Below are positions 15,872-24,416 of a DNA stretch of 64,000 nt, in pieces (the first letter of the stretch is position 1; the number at the start of each line of letters is the position of its first letter). The stretch covers positions 47,649-111,648 of the forward strand of contig JAGKTY010000003.1 of NCBI GenBank assembly GCA_021153185.1, written 5' to 3'. Under the pieces are notes generated by a model. That model worked only from the letters and a program-made list of their open reading frames with translations. It was not told the origin of the DNA and made no database searches. The stretch is from Lachnospiraceae bacterium (GTDB taxonomy: Bacteria > Bacillota > Clostridia > Lachnospirales > Lachnospiraceae). The translations under genes were made by a program, and so were the position numbers.

Positions 15872-17566
15872 TTATGAACGTACCATCCGGGTATAGTCTT
15901 CGATGCGCTGTTCAAACTCTGCTCTTGGGAGCGGCCTGTCAAAATAATAGCCCTGCGCCATAAAGCAGTTATATGTTTTTAAAAGCTTCACATGCTCTAC
16001 TGTCTCAACGCCTTCCACGATGCATTCCATCCCCATCTCCTGCACCATGCTGATGACGTGTTTGAGCATCGAGCGGTTGCGTTTCATCATGCTGTTTTCA
16101 TTCCAAAGGAAGCTCTTGTCGAGTTTGATCACATTCCACGGAAGATCCCGGATCAGATTCATCGACGAATATCCGATTCCAAAATCATCGACCGCAGTCC
16201 GAAAGCCTGCGTCTTTGAGTCCGTACACGACGTCCCTGAGCATGGCGAAATCCGCATCTGTGGTCGTCTCGGTCAGCTCGATCTCTATCAGTCCGTGCGG
16301 GACATGATAGCGGTCTACAATCGTAATGATCTGCGATAAAAAATCGGAATTGCCCAGGTGACGCCTTGACATGTTGACGGATATTTTAACGACTTCCTTT
16401 CCCTCATCAAGCCATCTGCGTATATCCCGACAAACATGCTCCAGCATATATAAATCAAGTTCGCATATCAAATTGCTTTTCTCAAAAATCGGAATATACT
16501 TGATTGGCGCCAGAAGAGAACCCTCATGCATCCATCTGCATAACGCCTCTGCCCCGGCCAAATGATAGTTCTTCATATCGACTTTCGGCTGATAATACAC
16601 CAAGAATTCTTCCTGTCGAATTGCATCAGGAAAAACACTCTCCAAAATACGACTCTCCTTGTGGCGCTCCATTAATGCGTCATCAAAAATAATATATGGG
16701 CTGTCCTTCTCCATCTTTGCCACATCTGCCGCAACAGCAATATTGTTCATAACTGCCTTTGGATCTGCCCCCTGCTCCGGAATCAAATAATATCCGACAT
16801 ATGCAGAAACACGAACACGCCTCTTTGAGGCTTTATCGTACATAATCTCGTGACCACTCAAATAGTACTGGACTTCTGTAAATTTATCCTTGAGAAATAA
16901 AACTGCAAATTTGTCTCCACCATTGCGACATACACATCCATCCGGCGCAACAATCTTTTCGAGACCTTTGGCATACTTCTCCATCACTTCTGTCGCAACG
17001 TCTCTTCCAATCGCCTGATTGATGCTGCCAAAATTCTTCAGATTGAAAAAACCTGCCGAATATCTGCCGAGTTCGTCATTGGACTGAAGCTCTCCAACAC
17101 GGCGCATGAAATATGTCGCATTATACACATCCAGATACTTGTCGTGGAAGGTCATGTGTTCCACAATGCTCATAATGCGCCTGCGTCCATTAAACACAAA
17201 CAGCATTTTGAGCATAACCTCAATCCTGCGCAGTTCTGTCCGGTCCCAATCCTCGTCCTCTTTGTCCTGGAATGCTGTGTATACAATAATCGAATTGCCA
17301 CCGGTCACCTCGCGTATCTGCACCTTACGGACCGGATCCGGCGTCATTTCAAAATCATAATATGCCGTATTGTTGCTTCCGACTGCACTTCTCTGGTTCT
17401 CCTCACCATGATACAACTCTACTGTAATCTTGGATACACGAAGCAACTGACAAAGTGGCTCAACCACATCCTGCACTTCGTCACTATCATATGTTGGAAT
17501 TTGTTCTAATTTCATTAGGAAATCATCCAGAACAAGTCCATATCGAATACTATCAAACTCTTTCAT
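15872..17566 (-). CDS. degenerate GGDEF / intact EAL c-di-GMP phosphodiesterase
   Basis: A 564-residue soluble protein. The N-terminal 120 residues look like a GAF-type sensory domain. A GGDEF-like domain (about 135-300) has GGDKF (216-220), with Lys in place of the catalytic acid, so cyclase activity is unlikely. The EAL domain (about 305-560) has Glu340, SVNMSRRH, EIELTET, VDDFGIGYSS, IKLDKSF, VEGVET and AQGYYFDRPL, all the metal and catalytic residues. It should hydrolyse c-di-GMP, perhaps with GTP or c-di-GMP bound by the degenerate domain. Only 13 bases separate it from the PocR-sensor gene upstream, so the two are probably a signalling pair. Confidence 0.94.
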   Translation of the reverse strand: MKEFDSIRYGLVLDDFLMKLEQIPTYDSDEVQDVVEPLCQLLRVSKITVELYHGEENQRSAVGSNNTAYYDFEMTPDPVRKVQIREVTGGNSIIVYTAFQDKEDEDWDRTELRRIEVMLKMLFVFNGRRRIMSIVEHMTFHDKYLDVYNATYFMRRVGELQSNDELGRYSAGFFNLKNFGSINQAIGRDVATEVMEKYAKGLEKIVAPDGCVCRNGGDKFAVLFLKDKFTEVQYYLSGHEIMYDKASKRRVRVSAYVGYYLIPEQGADPKAVMNNIAVAADVAKMEKDSPYIIFDDALMERHKESRILESVFPDAIRQEEFLVYYQPKVDMKNYHLAGAEALCRWMHEGSLLAPIKYIPIFEKSNLICELDLYMLEHVCRDIRRWLDEGKEVVKISVNMSRRHLGNSDFLSQIITIVDRYHVPHGLIEIELTETTTDADFAMLRDVVYGLKDAGFRTAVDDFGIGYSSMNLIRDLPWNVIKLDKSFLWNENSMMKRNRSMLKHVISMVQEMGMECIVEGVETVEHVKLLKTYNCFMAQGYYFDRPLPRAEFEQRIEDYTRMVRS

Positions 17567-17579
17567 GCAAACCTCTCAT

Positions 17580-18860
17580 TTATTTCGCTTCACTACCGGC
17601 AACCGCAAGCTGCGGAATCACAATGCGGAACACAATCTGATTCTCATCATCCGAAGTAACAGCCAGGGTTCCTGCCATCTGCCGCACAAGAACACCCACC
17701 TTTGCTATACCGCTATGGGAATTGTCCTTTGCATCATTTGTGGCAATCAGTACGCTGCCCTTTGATGCATCTTTGATTTGCATGGATGCCTCAATACACA
17801 AATTGGTGGCATACGAACATTTCTGCGTGGCAACACATATATTCAATTCTCCATCTACGGAACTCTTGGATGTCTCGCTCACGAGCTTATTCAACATCTT
17901 ACGCAGTTTGCCGGAATCTCCCAGATAGGTATCAGGAACCGAATCCTCCACCAAAGTATGTACCGTCACATGCTCTTCCCCCATACGGGAATCCCCAAAT
18001 ACAACAACCCGGTCAAGTACATCGCGCAAACTGTAAATATCTTCATCTAATTCGATCTTTGTATCCGTCATATTGGCATATTCCGCAACTTCATCATAAC
18101 CGGCAATCCACTCCGGAAATGTCAGCATAAACTCCTCAAAGGTCTGACTCATGCGTTCCGGGTTATGACTTTTTAATGCCTCTCCGCTCTGCATCATAAT
18201 CTGTGTCATCTGCGACTTGATATTGTCATGCATATTCATAATGAAAGCACTCTGTGAAGATGAATTGCTCTCAAGCCGCTCAATGTCCTGAAGCGCTAAA
18301 TAGTTGGCATATGCTAACTGTGATATCAAATCCGCCATCACACATAAAAACTGCGCAGCGGCATCAATCTCCTCTTCTTTCACCTCAGGCAGTTCGTCAA
18401 ATGCCTTGAGGTACAATACTTCATCAAATCCGTATTTTTTGGCATTCGCAATCCTCAGCTGCTTTGTTGCAAAGCCATCATGAATCTGCGTACCTACAAA
18501 GCCGCCGATTACTTCACCACCAAGCATAATCGGTGCAATGAATTCCGTCAGTCCGGCATGACACCTAAACTTCATCGTCTCCCGCTTTGCGGCTGTTTGT
18601 TTCATTTGATCCCTTTGACATGCCTGGCACTGTTTCTCTCCTTCCGCACTTGCGTGAAAGAAATGACTGCAGTGAAAAGTCTCCCGGCTAATAGTCGTAA
18701 TTTTATTGCCCTGTGCATCACATGTATAGACAGCTATCTTTGTATACTCTGAAAAAGCATCCTGAAGCTGCTGTAAAAATTGTACTTCAATTAAATCTGT
18801 TAGATGAATACTCGCCATGTCCACCCCGTCCGCGTGATAGTCTCGCAAAATCGCTTTCAT
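17580..18860 (-). CDS. PocR-domain sensor with degenerate histidine-kinase-like C-terminus
   Basis: A 426-residue protein. Residues about 20-185 form a PocR sensory domain, with the Cys-containing region FHCSHFF and CQACQRD followed by IMLGGEVIGGFVGTQ; relatives bind small organic ligands. A helical region (about 205-260) contains a MHDNIKSQM segment resembling a phosphoacceptor helix. The C-terminus (about 300-420) resembles a GHKL ATPase, with LGDSGKLRKMLNKLV, but lacks clear DxGxG motifs. ATP binding and kinase activity are doubtful. The start lacks a strong ribosome binding site; an internal ATG 15 codons on (MASIHL) is possible. It precedes the EAL gene and probably feeds a ligand signal to it. 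Confidence 0.82.
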   Translation of the reverse strand: MKAILRDYHADGVDMASIHLTDLIEVQFLQQLQDAFSEYTKIAVYTCDAQGNKITTISRETFHCSHFFHASAEGEKQCQACQRDQMKQTAAKRETMKFRCHAGLTEFIAPIMLGGEVIGGFVGTQIHDGFATKQLRIANAKKYGFDEVLYLKAFDELPEVKEEEIDAAAQFLCVMADLISQLAYANYLALQDIERLESNSSSQSAFIMNMHDNIKSQMTQIMMQSGEALKSHNPERMSQTFEEFMLTFPEWIAGYDEVAEYANMTDTKIELDEDIYSLRDVLDRVVVFGDSRMGEEHVTVHTLVEDSVPDTYLGDSGKLRKMLNKLVSETSKSSVDGELNICVATQKCSYATNLCIEASMQIKDASKGSVLIATNDAKDNSHSGIAKVGVLVRQMAGTLAVTSDDENQIVFRIVIPQLAVAGSEAK

Positions 18861-18880
18861 TTATCTCAACATATACAAAT

Positions 18881-18909
18881 ATTTTACCGATTTTTACGCC
18901 TTTTGGCAA
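18881..18909 (-). promoter_or_regulatory. sigma-A promoter of the PocR/EAL pair
   Basis: On the minus strand TTGCCA (18904-18909) and TAAAAT (18881-18886) are separated by 17 bases. The leader is very short (about 15 bases) if the start at 18860 is right. That slightly favours the internal start 15 codons downstream. Confidence 0.7.
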
Positions 18910-18996
18910 GTATTTTTGACTATTTTTCACAAAACTAACGCTCGTTTACACACTTTTTTATTCCATTTTATCCAAACCACAAAATGTACCATTCTA

Positions 18997-19025
18997 TTGC
19001 AAAATGAAACGGAATATGCTAAACT
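18997..19025 (+). promoter_or_regulatory. sigma-A promoter of queT
   Basis: TTGCAA (18997-19002) and TAAACT (19020-19025) are 17 bases apart. Transcription starting near 19032 would include the whole riboswitch at 19045-19087. Confidence 0.72.
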
Positions 19026-19044
19026 TTGTTTCGCCGCATGCGGC

Positions 19045-19087
19045 CGAGAGTTCGAGACCTTCCTCTCGTAATAATAAAACTAAAGGA
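19045..19087 (+). promoter_or_regulatory. putative preQ1-I riboswitch
   Basis: A short H-type pseudoknot is predicted. P1 pairs CGAGAG (19045-19050) with CTCTCG (19063-19068); the loop is UUCGAGACCUUC. An A-rich strand (AATAATAAAA) follows and then CTAAAGG. The loop CCUU can pair with AAGG, which is part of the AAAGGAG ribosome binding site. Ligand binding would therefore hide the site and block translation. The layout, A-rich tail and position directly before a queuosine-precursor transporter match the preQ1-I class. Confidence 0.75.
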
Positions 19088-19094
19088 GAATACT

Positions 19095-19586
19095 ATGAAA
19101 AACAAAAACGTTCTATTTCTGACGCAGGCAGCGATGATTGCTGCGCTGTATGTCGTTCTGACGTTTGTTGCCAACGCACTTGGTCTTGCAAGTGGCACCA
19201 TTCAGGTCAGATTCTCAGAGGCACTCACAATTCTGCCTTACTTTACGCCAGCCGCCATTTGGGGCTTATTTATCGGATGTATTTTATCAAACACACTCAC
19301 AGGCTGTCTGCTTTTTGACATCATCTTCGGAAGCATCGCAACACTGCTTGGCGGGCTTGGCACCTATGCACTGCGCAAATTCAAATGGCTTGCGCCGCTC
19401 CCACCAATTATCGCCAACACAATCATCGTACCGTTCGTATTAATCTATGCCTACGAAGCCGGTCCCCTTTCCAGCTACCCGTTCTTTGCTTTGACCGTTG
19501 GAATCGGAGAAGTCATCAGCTGCTATGTGCTCGGTATGCCGCTGCTATTTGTATTAAACAAACACAAAAACCGTTTATTCCTGTAG
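19095..19586 (+). CDS. queT: queuosine precursor ECF transporter S component QueT
   Basis: A 163-residue integral membrane protein with about five or six hydrophobic segments. The motifs AAMIAALYVVLTF, GTIQVRFSEALTILPYF and GCILSNTL are typical of QueT, the substrate-binding unit for queuosine precursors such as preQ1 in energy-coupling-factor transporters. The ATPase and T component are shared and encoded elsewhere. The ATG at 19095 follows AAAGGAGAA seven bases upstream, the site that the upstream riboswitch can hide. An in-frame upstream extension has no ribosome binding site and would run through the riboswitch. The 3' end overlaps the convergent murF gene by 12 bases. Confidence 0.93.
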   Translation: MKNKNVLFLTQAAMIAALYVVLTFVANALGLASGTIQVRFSEALTILPYFTPAAIWGLFIGCILSNTLTGCLLFDIIFGSIATLLGGLGTYALRKFKWLAPLPPIIANTIIVPFVLIYAYEAGPLSSYPFFALTVGIGEVISCYVLGMPLLFVLNKHKNRLFL

Positions 19587-21002
19587 CGCCTCGACAAGTT
19601 TTGTAAATCCCATCCCGTGTGATGCTTTGAGCAGTACGGTGTCACCGTTTTGTAAAACAAAGTCTTTTTCAGCAAGAAAGCTCTGTTTATCTACAAAATA
19701 GTACACCTTCTGGTCACTGCTCTTTCGGCTCATGACACCATCATATAAATGCTTGGCATGCTCTCCGATCAAAACAAACACATCAATCGGTTTCGCTGCG
19801 CAGTAAGCGCCTGTTTCAAAATGAAGCTTGTCGGAATCCCCGCCAAGTTCAAACATATCGCCAAGCACAGCGACGGTTCTCGTATTAGCAGTTGCTAACA
19901 AATCCGCTGCTGCCTTCATCGAAACCGGGTTGGCATTGTAACAGTCATCCACAAGCAGATACTTCTCTGTGCGGATCAAATTGGTGCGTCCTCCAATCGG
20001 CGTAACCTTCTCAATCCCGCGCTCTATTTCGAGCGGCGACAAACCAAGCTTCAATCCGACAAGCGCTGCCGCAAGGGCATTGTTTACCTGATGTGTTCCC
20101 GGTACTTTAATGTGCGCATCAATGATGCCGCCCGGGATATGTATCTTACAATCCGTGCCGAGAAGCCCGTTTGATACAATCACATCCGCATATGCGACGT
20201 GCTCTGCGTCACCTGCTGCCATGTCCGTATCCCACGCCGCGCATTCCACTTTATGGAAAAAGTATGGCTTCCTGCCGTGCACCGCTTGGATGGTGCAAAG
20301 CTTATCATCATCTCCGTTTAAGATGACATCCCCATCCGGCTTCATCTCGTCAAACACTTCTGTCTTTGCGCGCAAAACACCGTCTCTGTCTCCAAGATTT
20401 TCCAGATGACACTGCCCGATATTGGTGATAACAACGATATCCGGTCTTGCGATTTGGCCGAGTCTGTGCATCTCCTCAAAATCACTGATACCCATTTCCA
20501 AAACAGCTACCTCATGCGCATCGCGAAGCCTTAAGACTGTCAGAGGAAGTCCTACCTCATTATTGAAATTGCCTGCCGTCTTTAGAACATTGTATTTCTC
20601 AGAAAGGACACCCGCAATCATCTCTTTCGTACTCGTTTTGCCGACACTGCCCGTGATTCCCACGACTTTGACAGAAAGCTGCTGTAAATAAAACGCCGCC
20701 AGCGCTTTGAGTGCAAGAAAGCTGTCCTGTACGACGATGTATGCATTCTGACTTTCCTCAAATCCGTCTTCCAATGTTAGCTCCCGCTCACAAATCGCGC
20801 AAAGCGCACCCTTTTCATAGACCTGCGAGATAAAGCTGTGTCCATCGACACGCTCTCCCTTTGTCGCGATAAACAGCCACTGCGGTTCCACCAGTCTTGA
20901 GTCAAGACATGCCCCCTCTATTTCCGTTTGTAAAAGCGCCTGTGGTCCGTGATATGTTCCATGTACCGCCGCCGCAATATTTTGAAGAGATAATCCTCTC
21001 AT
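19575..21002 (-). CDS. murF: UDP-N-acetylmuramoyl-tripeptide--D-alanyl-D-alanine ligase
   Basis: MurF adds D-Ala-D-Ala to the UDP-MurNAc tripeptide with ATP, the last cytoplasmic step in building the peptidoglycan precursor. The protein is 475 residues from the ATG at 21002, which has a GGAGG site seven bases upstream; an earlier in-frame start lacks one. The Mur-ligase P-loop GITGSVGKTSTK lies near residue 110, the GNFNNEVGLPLT motif follows, and DDCYNANPVSM is the typical MurF C-terminal signature. It follows ddl, which supplies its D-Ala-D-Ala substrate. It overlaps the end of queT by 12 bases with no separate terminator. Confidence 0.96.
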   Translation of the reverse strand: MRGLSLQNIAAAVHGTYHGPQALLQTEIEGACLDSRLVEPQWLFIATKGERVDGHSFISQVYEKGALCAICERELTLEDGFEESQNAYIVVQDSFLALKALAAFYLQQLSVKVVGITGSVGKTSTKEMIAGVLSEKYNVLKTAGNFNNEVGLPLTVLRLRDAHEVAVLEMGISDFEEMHRLGQIARPDIVVITNIGQCHLENLGDRDGVLRAKTEVFDEMKPDGDVILNGDDDKLCTIQAVHGRKPYFFHKVECAAWDTDMAAGDAEHVAYADVIVSNGLLGTDCKIHIPGGIIDAHIKVPGTHQVNNALAAALVGLKLGLSPLEIERGIEKVTPIGGRTNLIRTEKYLLVDDCYNANPVSMKAAADLLATANTRTVAVLGDMFELGGDSDKLHFETGAYCAAKPIDVFVLIGEHAKHLYDGVMSRKSSDQKVYYFVDKQSFLAEKDFVLQNGDTVLLKASHGMGFTKLVEALQE

Positions 21003-21080
21003 GCTTTTCCTCCGAACATTAATAGCCAAATGATTAGCTTATGCTAACAATTCATGCATTCCCGTTACTTATGTCTTTTG

Positions 21081-22106
21081 TTATTTCAAAGACACCTCGA
21101 TCAGTTTTTCACAGAGCGTATCGTAATCCATACCGATGGCTGCCGCCTCCTGCGGTATGAGCGAGGTCTGTGTCATACCCGGAAGTGTATTGGCCTCCAG
21201 ACAATACAAACTTCCATCCTCCTCCATGAGAAAGTCCATGCGCGCATAACTCGTCAGATGCAGCGCATCAAATGCCTGACATGCAAGCTTTTGCATATGC
21301 TTTGTCACATCATCCGGAATCTCTGCAGGACACGTCTCCACCGTCGCACCTGCCTGGTATTTATTTTTGTAATCGTAAAAGCCTTCCTTTGGCGCAATCT
21401 CAATCACAGGGAGTGCCTCGCCGTCAATGACCGCAACCGAAAATTCCCGTCCTTTGATAAACTGTTCGATCACAACTTCCTCTTCGTATGCAAATGCCTG
21501 CGAAAGTGCCCCTTCCAATGCCTTTTCGTCCTCGACCATATACACGCCGATGCTCGAGCCGCCGCAGCATGTCTTGACGACAACCGGGTATTTTTCGATG
21601 CCTGGAATCTCTTGTCCCTTTTTCAGCGTGATGCCCTGTGGCGTCGGGATATTGTTTTGTCTGAAAATCTGTTTCGTAATGCCTTTGTCCATGGAAAGTG
21701 CTGCCCCGATAAAGCCGGATCCCGTGAATTTGATGCCATGCAGTTCAAGTGCCGCCTGCACTTTTCCATCCTCACCGTTTGCACCATGCAGCCCCATGAA
21801 TACGATATCCGCCATCTCGCAGATGCGAATGACATTTGGACCAAAAAATCCGCGGTATCCTGCCGGGCGAAGCTTTTCGACAGCCTTTAAATCCGGCGCA
21901 TTCACACCAATCTGGTGAATTTCCTTTGCCCAGTCCTTATCCATCTCAAATACATCTGCATAATCATCTGCGTCATACCCGACATAAATGTCTAATAAGA
22001 CTGCCTGATGCCCTCTCCGCTTCAATGCTTCGTATATATTTTTCCCGGAAATTAACGACACGTCTCTTTCGGTACTTGTTCCACCAGCTAATACTGCAAT
22101 TTTCAT
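21081..22106 (-). CDS. ddl: D-alanine--D-alanine ligase
   Basis: A 341-residue ATP-grasp ligase that joins two D-alanines for peptidoglycan. It has the N-terminal LAGGTSTERDVSL motif, the phosphate loop GGSSIGVYMV, the segment KGREFSVAVID and YDYKNKY, and the metal-binding EANTLPGMT near the C-terminus. The YDYKNKY loop is compatible with D-Ala-D-Ala rather than D-Ala-D-lactate specificity. The start has an AAGGAGAA site and overlaps the stop of the upstream lipoprotein gene by four bases (ATGA), so translation is probably coupled. murF follows 78 bases later. Confidence 0.96.
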   Translation of the reverse strand: MKIAVLAGGTSTERDVSLISGKNIYEALKRRGHQAVLLDIYVGYDADDYADVFEMDKDWAKEIHQIGVNAPDLKAVEKLRPAGYRGFFGPNVIRICEMADIVFMGLHGANGEDGKVQAALELHGIKFTGSGFIGAALSMDKGITKQIFRQNNIPTPQGITLKKGQEIPGIEKYPVVVKTCCGGSSIGVYMVEDEKALEGALSQAFAYEEEVVIEQFIKGREFSVAVIDGEALPVIEIAPKEGFYDYKNKYQAGATVETCPAEIPDDVTKHMQKLACQAFDALHLTSYARMDFLMEEDGSLYCLEANTLPGMTQTSLIPQEAAAIGMDYDTLCEKLIEVSLK

Positions 22107-23383
22107 GTAATATTCTCCTTCCGCTGCGCAATATGCATCATGATAACATAAATATAGGTCTGTTCTGATACAGTATGTTCTGAAATATCTGTCAATAGAC
22201 CTTTCCCGTACAAATAATGGATATCTTCTTTTAAAAGTGAAAGATACTCATGGCTGACAATCGCATAATCAACAATGGCCAGTATCAACATGTTTTCGTA
22301 TAAATCATCACCCGTCTCGCCCGCGGTGATGCGATAGATATGTGTACCTGCCTGTGACGACAATGCCTCAGCTTTTGATAAAAACCGGTCCATCACCTGC
22401 TCGCATAGCTTCTGGTTGACCTCATATCCCGTCGTCAAATAGGCAATGTCGCCCATCATATACAGCGCTTTGCCCGAAATGTCATTGCCCGATACGGTCT
22501 GCCCGCTTTGCTCCAAAATGCGCTCTACAATCGTCCGGTACTGCCTATCCCCGCTTGCTTTATAAAGCTGCGTCGCTGCAAAATAAGTCTCAGGCGCACC
22601 TTCCGTTTCCGCCGGGACAAACAGCTGCTTTGCCTGACTGAGTGCCGCGCGTGCACCTTCTTCATCAAATTCCTTGCATGTACCTGCATACTGTGCAAGC
22701 AGACCGCTAAGCTGCTGCCTGTCAGCCTGCGACAAATCATCAAGCTGCTGCCATTTGCCGATACCGGATGCGATGTTTTTGAAATAGGCTGACGCGTCCT
22801 CTTTTTCGCCATATAATTCAAAGGCCAGAAGCAGATTGGAAACAGCGATACAGCAGTCTGTATCAAATGCCGTTTGTTTGGAAAAATCATAACCGCTCAG
22901 CTGTCTGCCAAGTATTTCCAAACGCTCTAAATACAAATCGTCCCGTATTTCAAAGGGATACGACTGCCCGAGCTTTTGTGTGGAAATGTAATACGTGCCC
23001 GGTGTATTGACATCGCTAAAATCGCCTTCCCAAATATAATCGTGCCGCGCCGGGTCAAATCCTTTCTTGATGATGTGACCTGTATAGACCGTTTCCTTTG
23101 TCTCCTTGTCACAGACAGAGAATGTGTCCGCAAGCCCATCGCCGACGAAAACTGCCCGCTTCGCATCGGTACATTCGTAGCCCGATTGATCAATTAAAAT
23201 ATGTACGGTGGCGGTCGGTTTTTCGTACGCCACCTGTCCTGAACTGTCATAGTACTGCTCTGTCAAATCCAGCGGCTGTTCCGGACTTTCTGTCGCAGCT
23301 GTCTCTTTATAGTAACCGCATCCCGAAATTGCACATGCCAGAAGCTGACATGCCAGGATGCAAGCAATCATTTGCCTTTTCAT
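22103..23383 (-). CDS. lipoprotein with GH9-type Ig-like N-terminal domain
   Basis: A 426-residue secreted lipoprotein. The start at 23383 follows a GGAAGAAGGA-like site and gives a signal peptide with lipobox AISGC near residue 22. Residues about 60-150 match the Ig-like fold found before glycoside hydrolase family 9 catalytic domains, with VHILIDQSGYE, KRAVFVGD, WEGDFSDVNTPGTYYI. The helical remainder may be a shortened six-hairpin toroid. I cannot find the GH9 catalytic DAGDY motif, so it is probably not an active cellulase. Its four-base overlap with ddl and place among wall genes suggest a surface or peptidoglycan-binding job. Confidence 0.78.
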   Translation of the reverse strand: MKRQMIACILACQLLACAISGCGYYKETAATESPEQPLDLTEQYYDSSGQVAYEKPTATVHILIDQSGYECTDAKRAVFVGDGLADTFSVCDKETKETVYTGHIIKKGFDPARHDYIWEGDFSDVNTPGTYYISTQKLGQSYPFEIRDDLYLERLEILGRQLSGYDFSKQTAFDTDCCIAVSNLLLAFELYGEKEDASAYFKNIASGIGKWQQLDDLSQADRQQLSGLLAQYAGTCKEFDEEGARAALSQAKQLFVPAETEGAPETYFAATQLYKASGDRQYRTIVERILEQSGQTVSGNDISGKALYMMGDIAYLTTGYEVNQKLCEQVMDRFLSKAEALSSQAGTHIYRITAGETGDDLYENMLILAIVDYAIVSHEYLSLLKEDIHYLYGKGLLTDISEHTVSEQTYIYVIMMHIAQRKENIT

Positions 23384-23444
23384 GTCATTCCTTCTTCCTA
23401 TCGTAGAAAGTATATCATATTGCTTTCCCATTTTCCATTGAAGA

Positions 23445-24305
23445 TTAGCGACTTACAAGAAAATTGTTCGGGTTCACACAGTTGCCATCCTTTTCAAGCC
23501 CCAGATACAGACAATCGCCTTCCACCACATGATATTTGGTTGTCTTTGCAACGTGTGCGAGCACTTGTCCTTTTTTTACCCGCTCACCCTGTTTGACGCG
23601 GATATCCGAAAGCTGTCCGAGCGTGAGCGTATATCCGTCACCGAGGTTCAATGTCACATATGAGCCGATTTCCTCATTGCTTGCCACCTCTGTCACTTCA
23701 CCGTCACAGCAGCTGAGCACTTCATCCCCTTCCTTTGCATCAATATAAATCGCCGGATTGTATTTATATTGGTTTAAGGTTGGGAACAAAACAGTCCGGT
23801 CCATGCTGTAATTCAGAATGATTTCTCCACCTACAGGCCAGGCAAGCGCACTGTCAATCCCGAATGTCAGTGTCTGTGGTTTTTCCGATGTCGAAGCCTG
23901 CTTAACTTCTTCAGGCTGCACCGGCTCCACTTTTGGCTGCTCCTTCAAATCAAGCGCATCCAAATCATCTACCGCCGCCTCCGGCGCGTCAGATATGCGC
24001 GCATTTGAGGTTTCCTCTTTTCCTGCCGCTTTGGCAACCTCCTTTTTCTTAACATCCTCCGCCTTATTGACGACATCATCACTGTTCGCAATATTAGCAG
24101 GCGCTAATTCTTCTTGCTTTTCCTCCTCTGCCTTTGTATCTTCCGCCTTGTCAAGCTCCGACAAATCAACAACATATCCGTTATCCTTCTTTGTCGTCTG
24201 GTCCATGTATACACCCGCCATAATACACGCTACACCGACAAGACATGCCGCAATGCTGCCGCTCCATCTTTCCATCGTTCTCTTGTTAAAATTTCTTCTA
24301 CTCAT
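23445..24305 (-). CDS. SpoIIQ-like protein with degenerate M23/LytM domain
   Basis: A 286-residue single-pass membrane protein (hydrophobic segment about 16-34) with a long acidic/Lys-rich linker (about 40-140) and a C-terminal LytM fold (about 160-285). The metal ligands of active M23 enzymes are missing: the HxxxD position reads NPAIYID, the GHL position reads GQLSD and the final HxH reads CLYLGL. SpoIIQ in Bacillus bridges the two membranes during engulfment by binding SpoIIIAH, and it too is non-catalytic. The spoIID-like gene directly upstream supports the SpoIIQ assignment. A general envelope scaffold is the alternative. Confidence 0.75.
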   Translation of the reverse strand: MSRRNFNKRTMERWSGSIAACLVGVACIMAGVYMDQTTKKDNGYVVDLSELDKAEDTKAEEEKQEELAPANIANSDDVVNKAEDVKKKEVAKAAGKEETSNARISDAPEAAVDDLDALDLKEQPKVEPVQPEEVKQASTSEKPQTLTFGIDSALAWPVGGEIILNYSMDRTVLFPTLNQYKYNPAIYIDAKEGDEVLSCCDGEVTEVASNEEIGSYVTLNLGDGYTLTLGQLSDIRVKQGERVKKGQVLAHVAKTTKYHVVEGDCLYLGLEKDGNCVNPNNFLVSR

Positions 24306-24416
24306 ACAACCACCTCATATGCTTTCCAAATTTGATGTAACTTTCACGAATTGGCTTTGAATCGTTACGCACTTTTCATACATATGAGTATGGACAGCAT
24401 GCGGGATTTTTATGCA

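Noticed and set aside
24306..24416. Sigma-E promoter before the SpoIIQ-like gene
   Set aside because: CATATG-like sequences occur, but no -35 at acceptable spacing could be defended.
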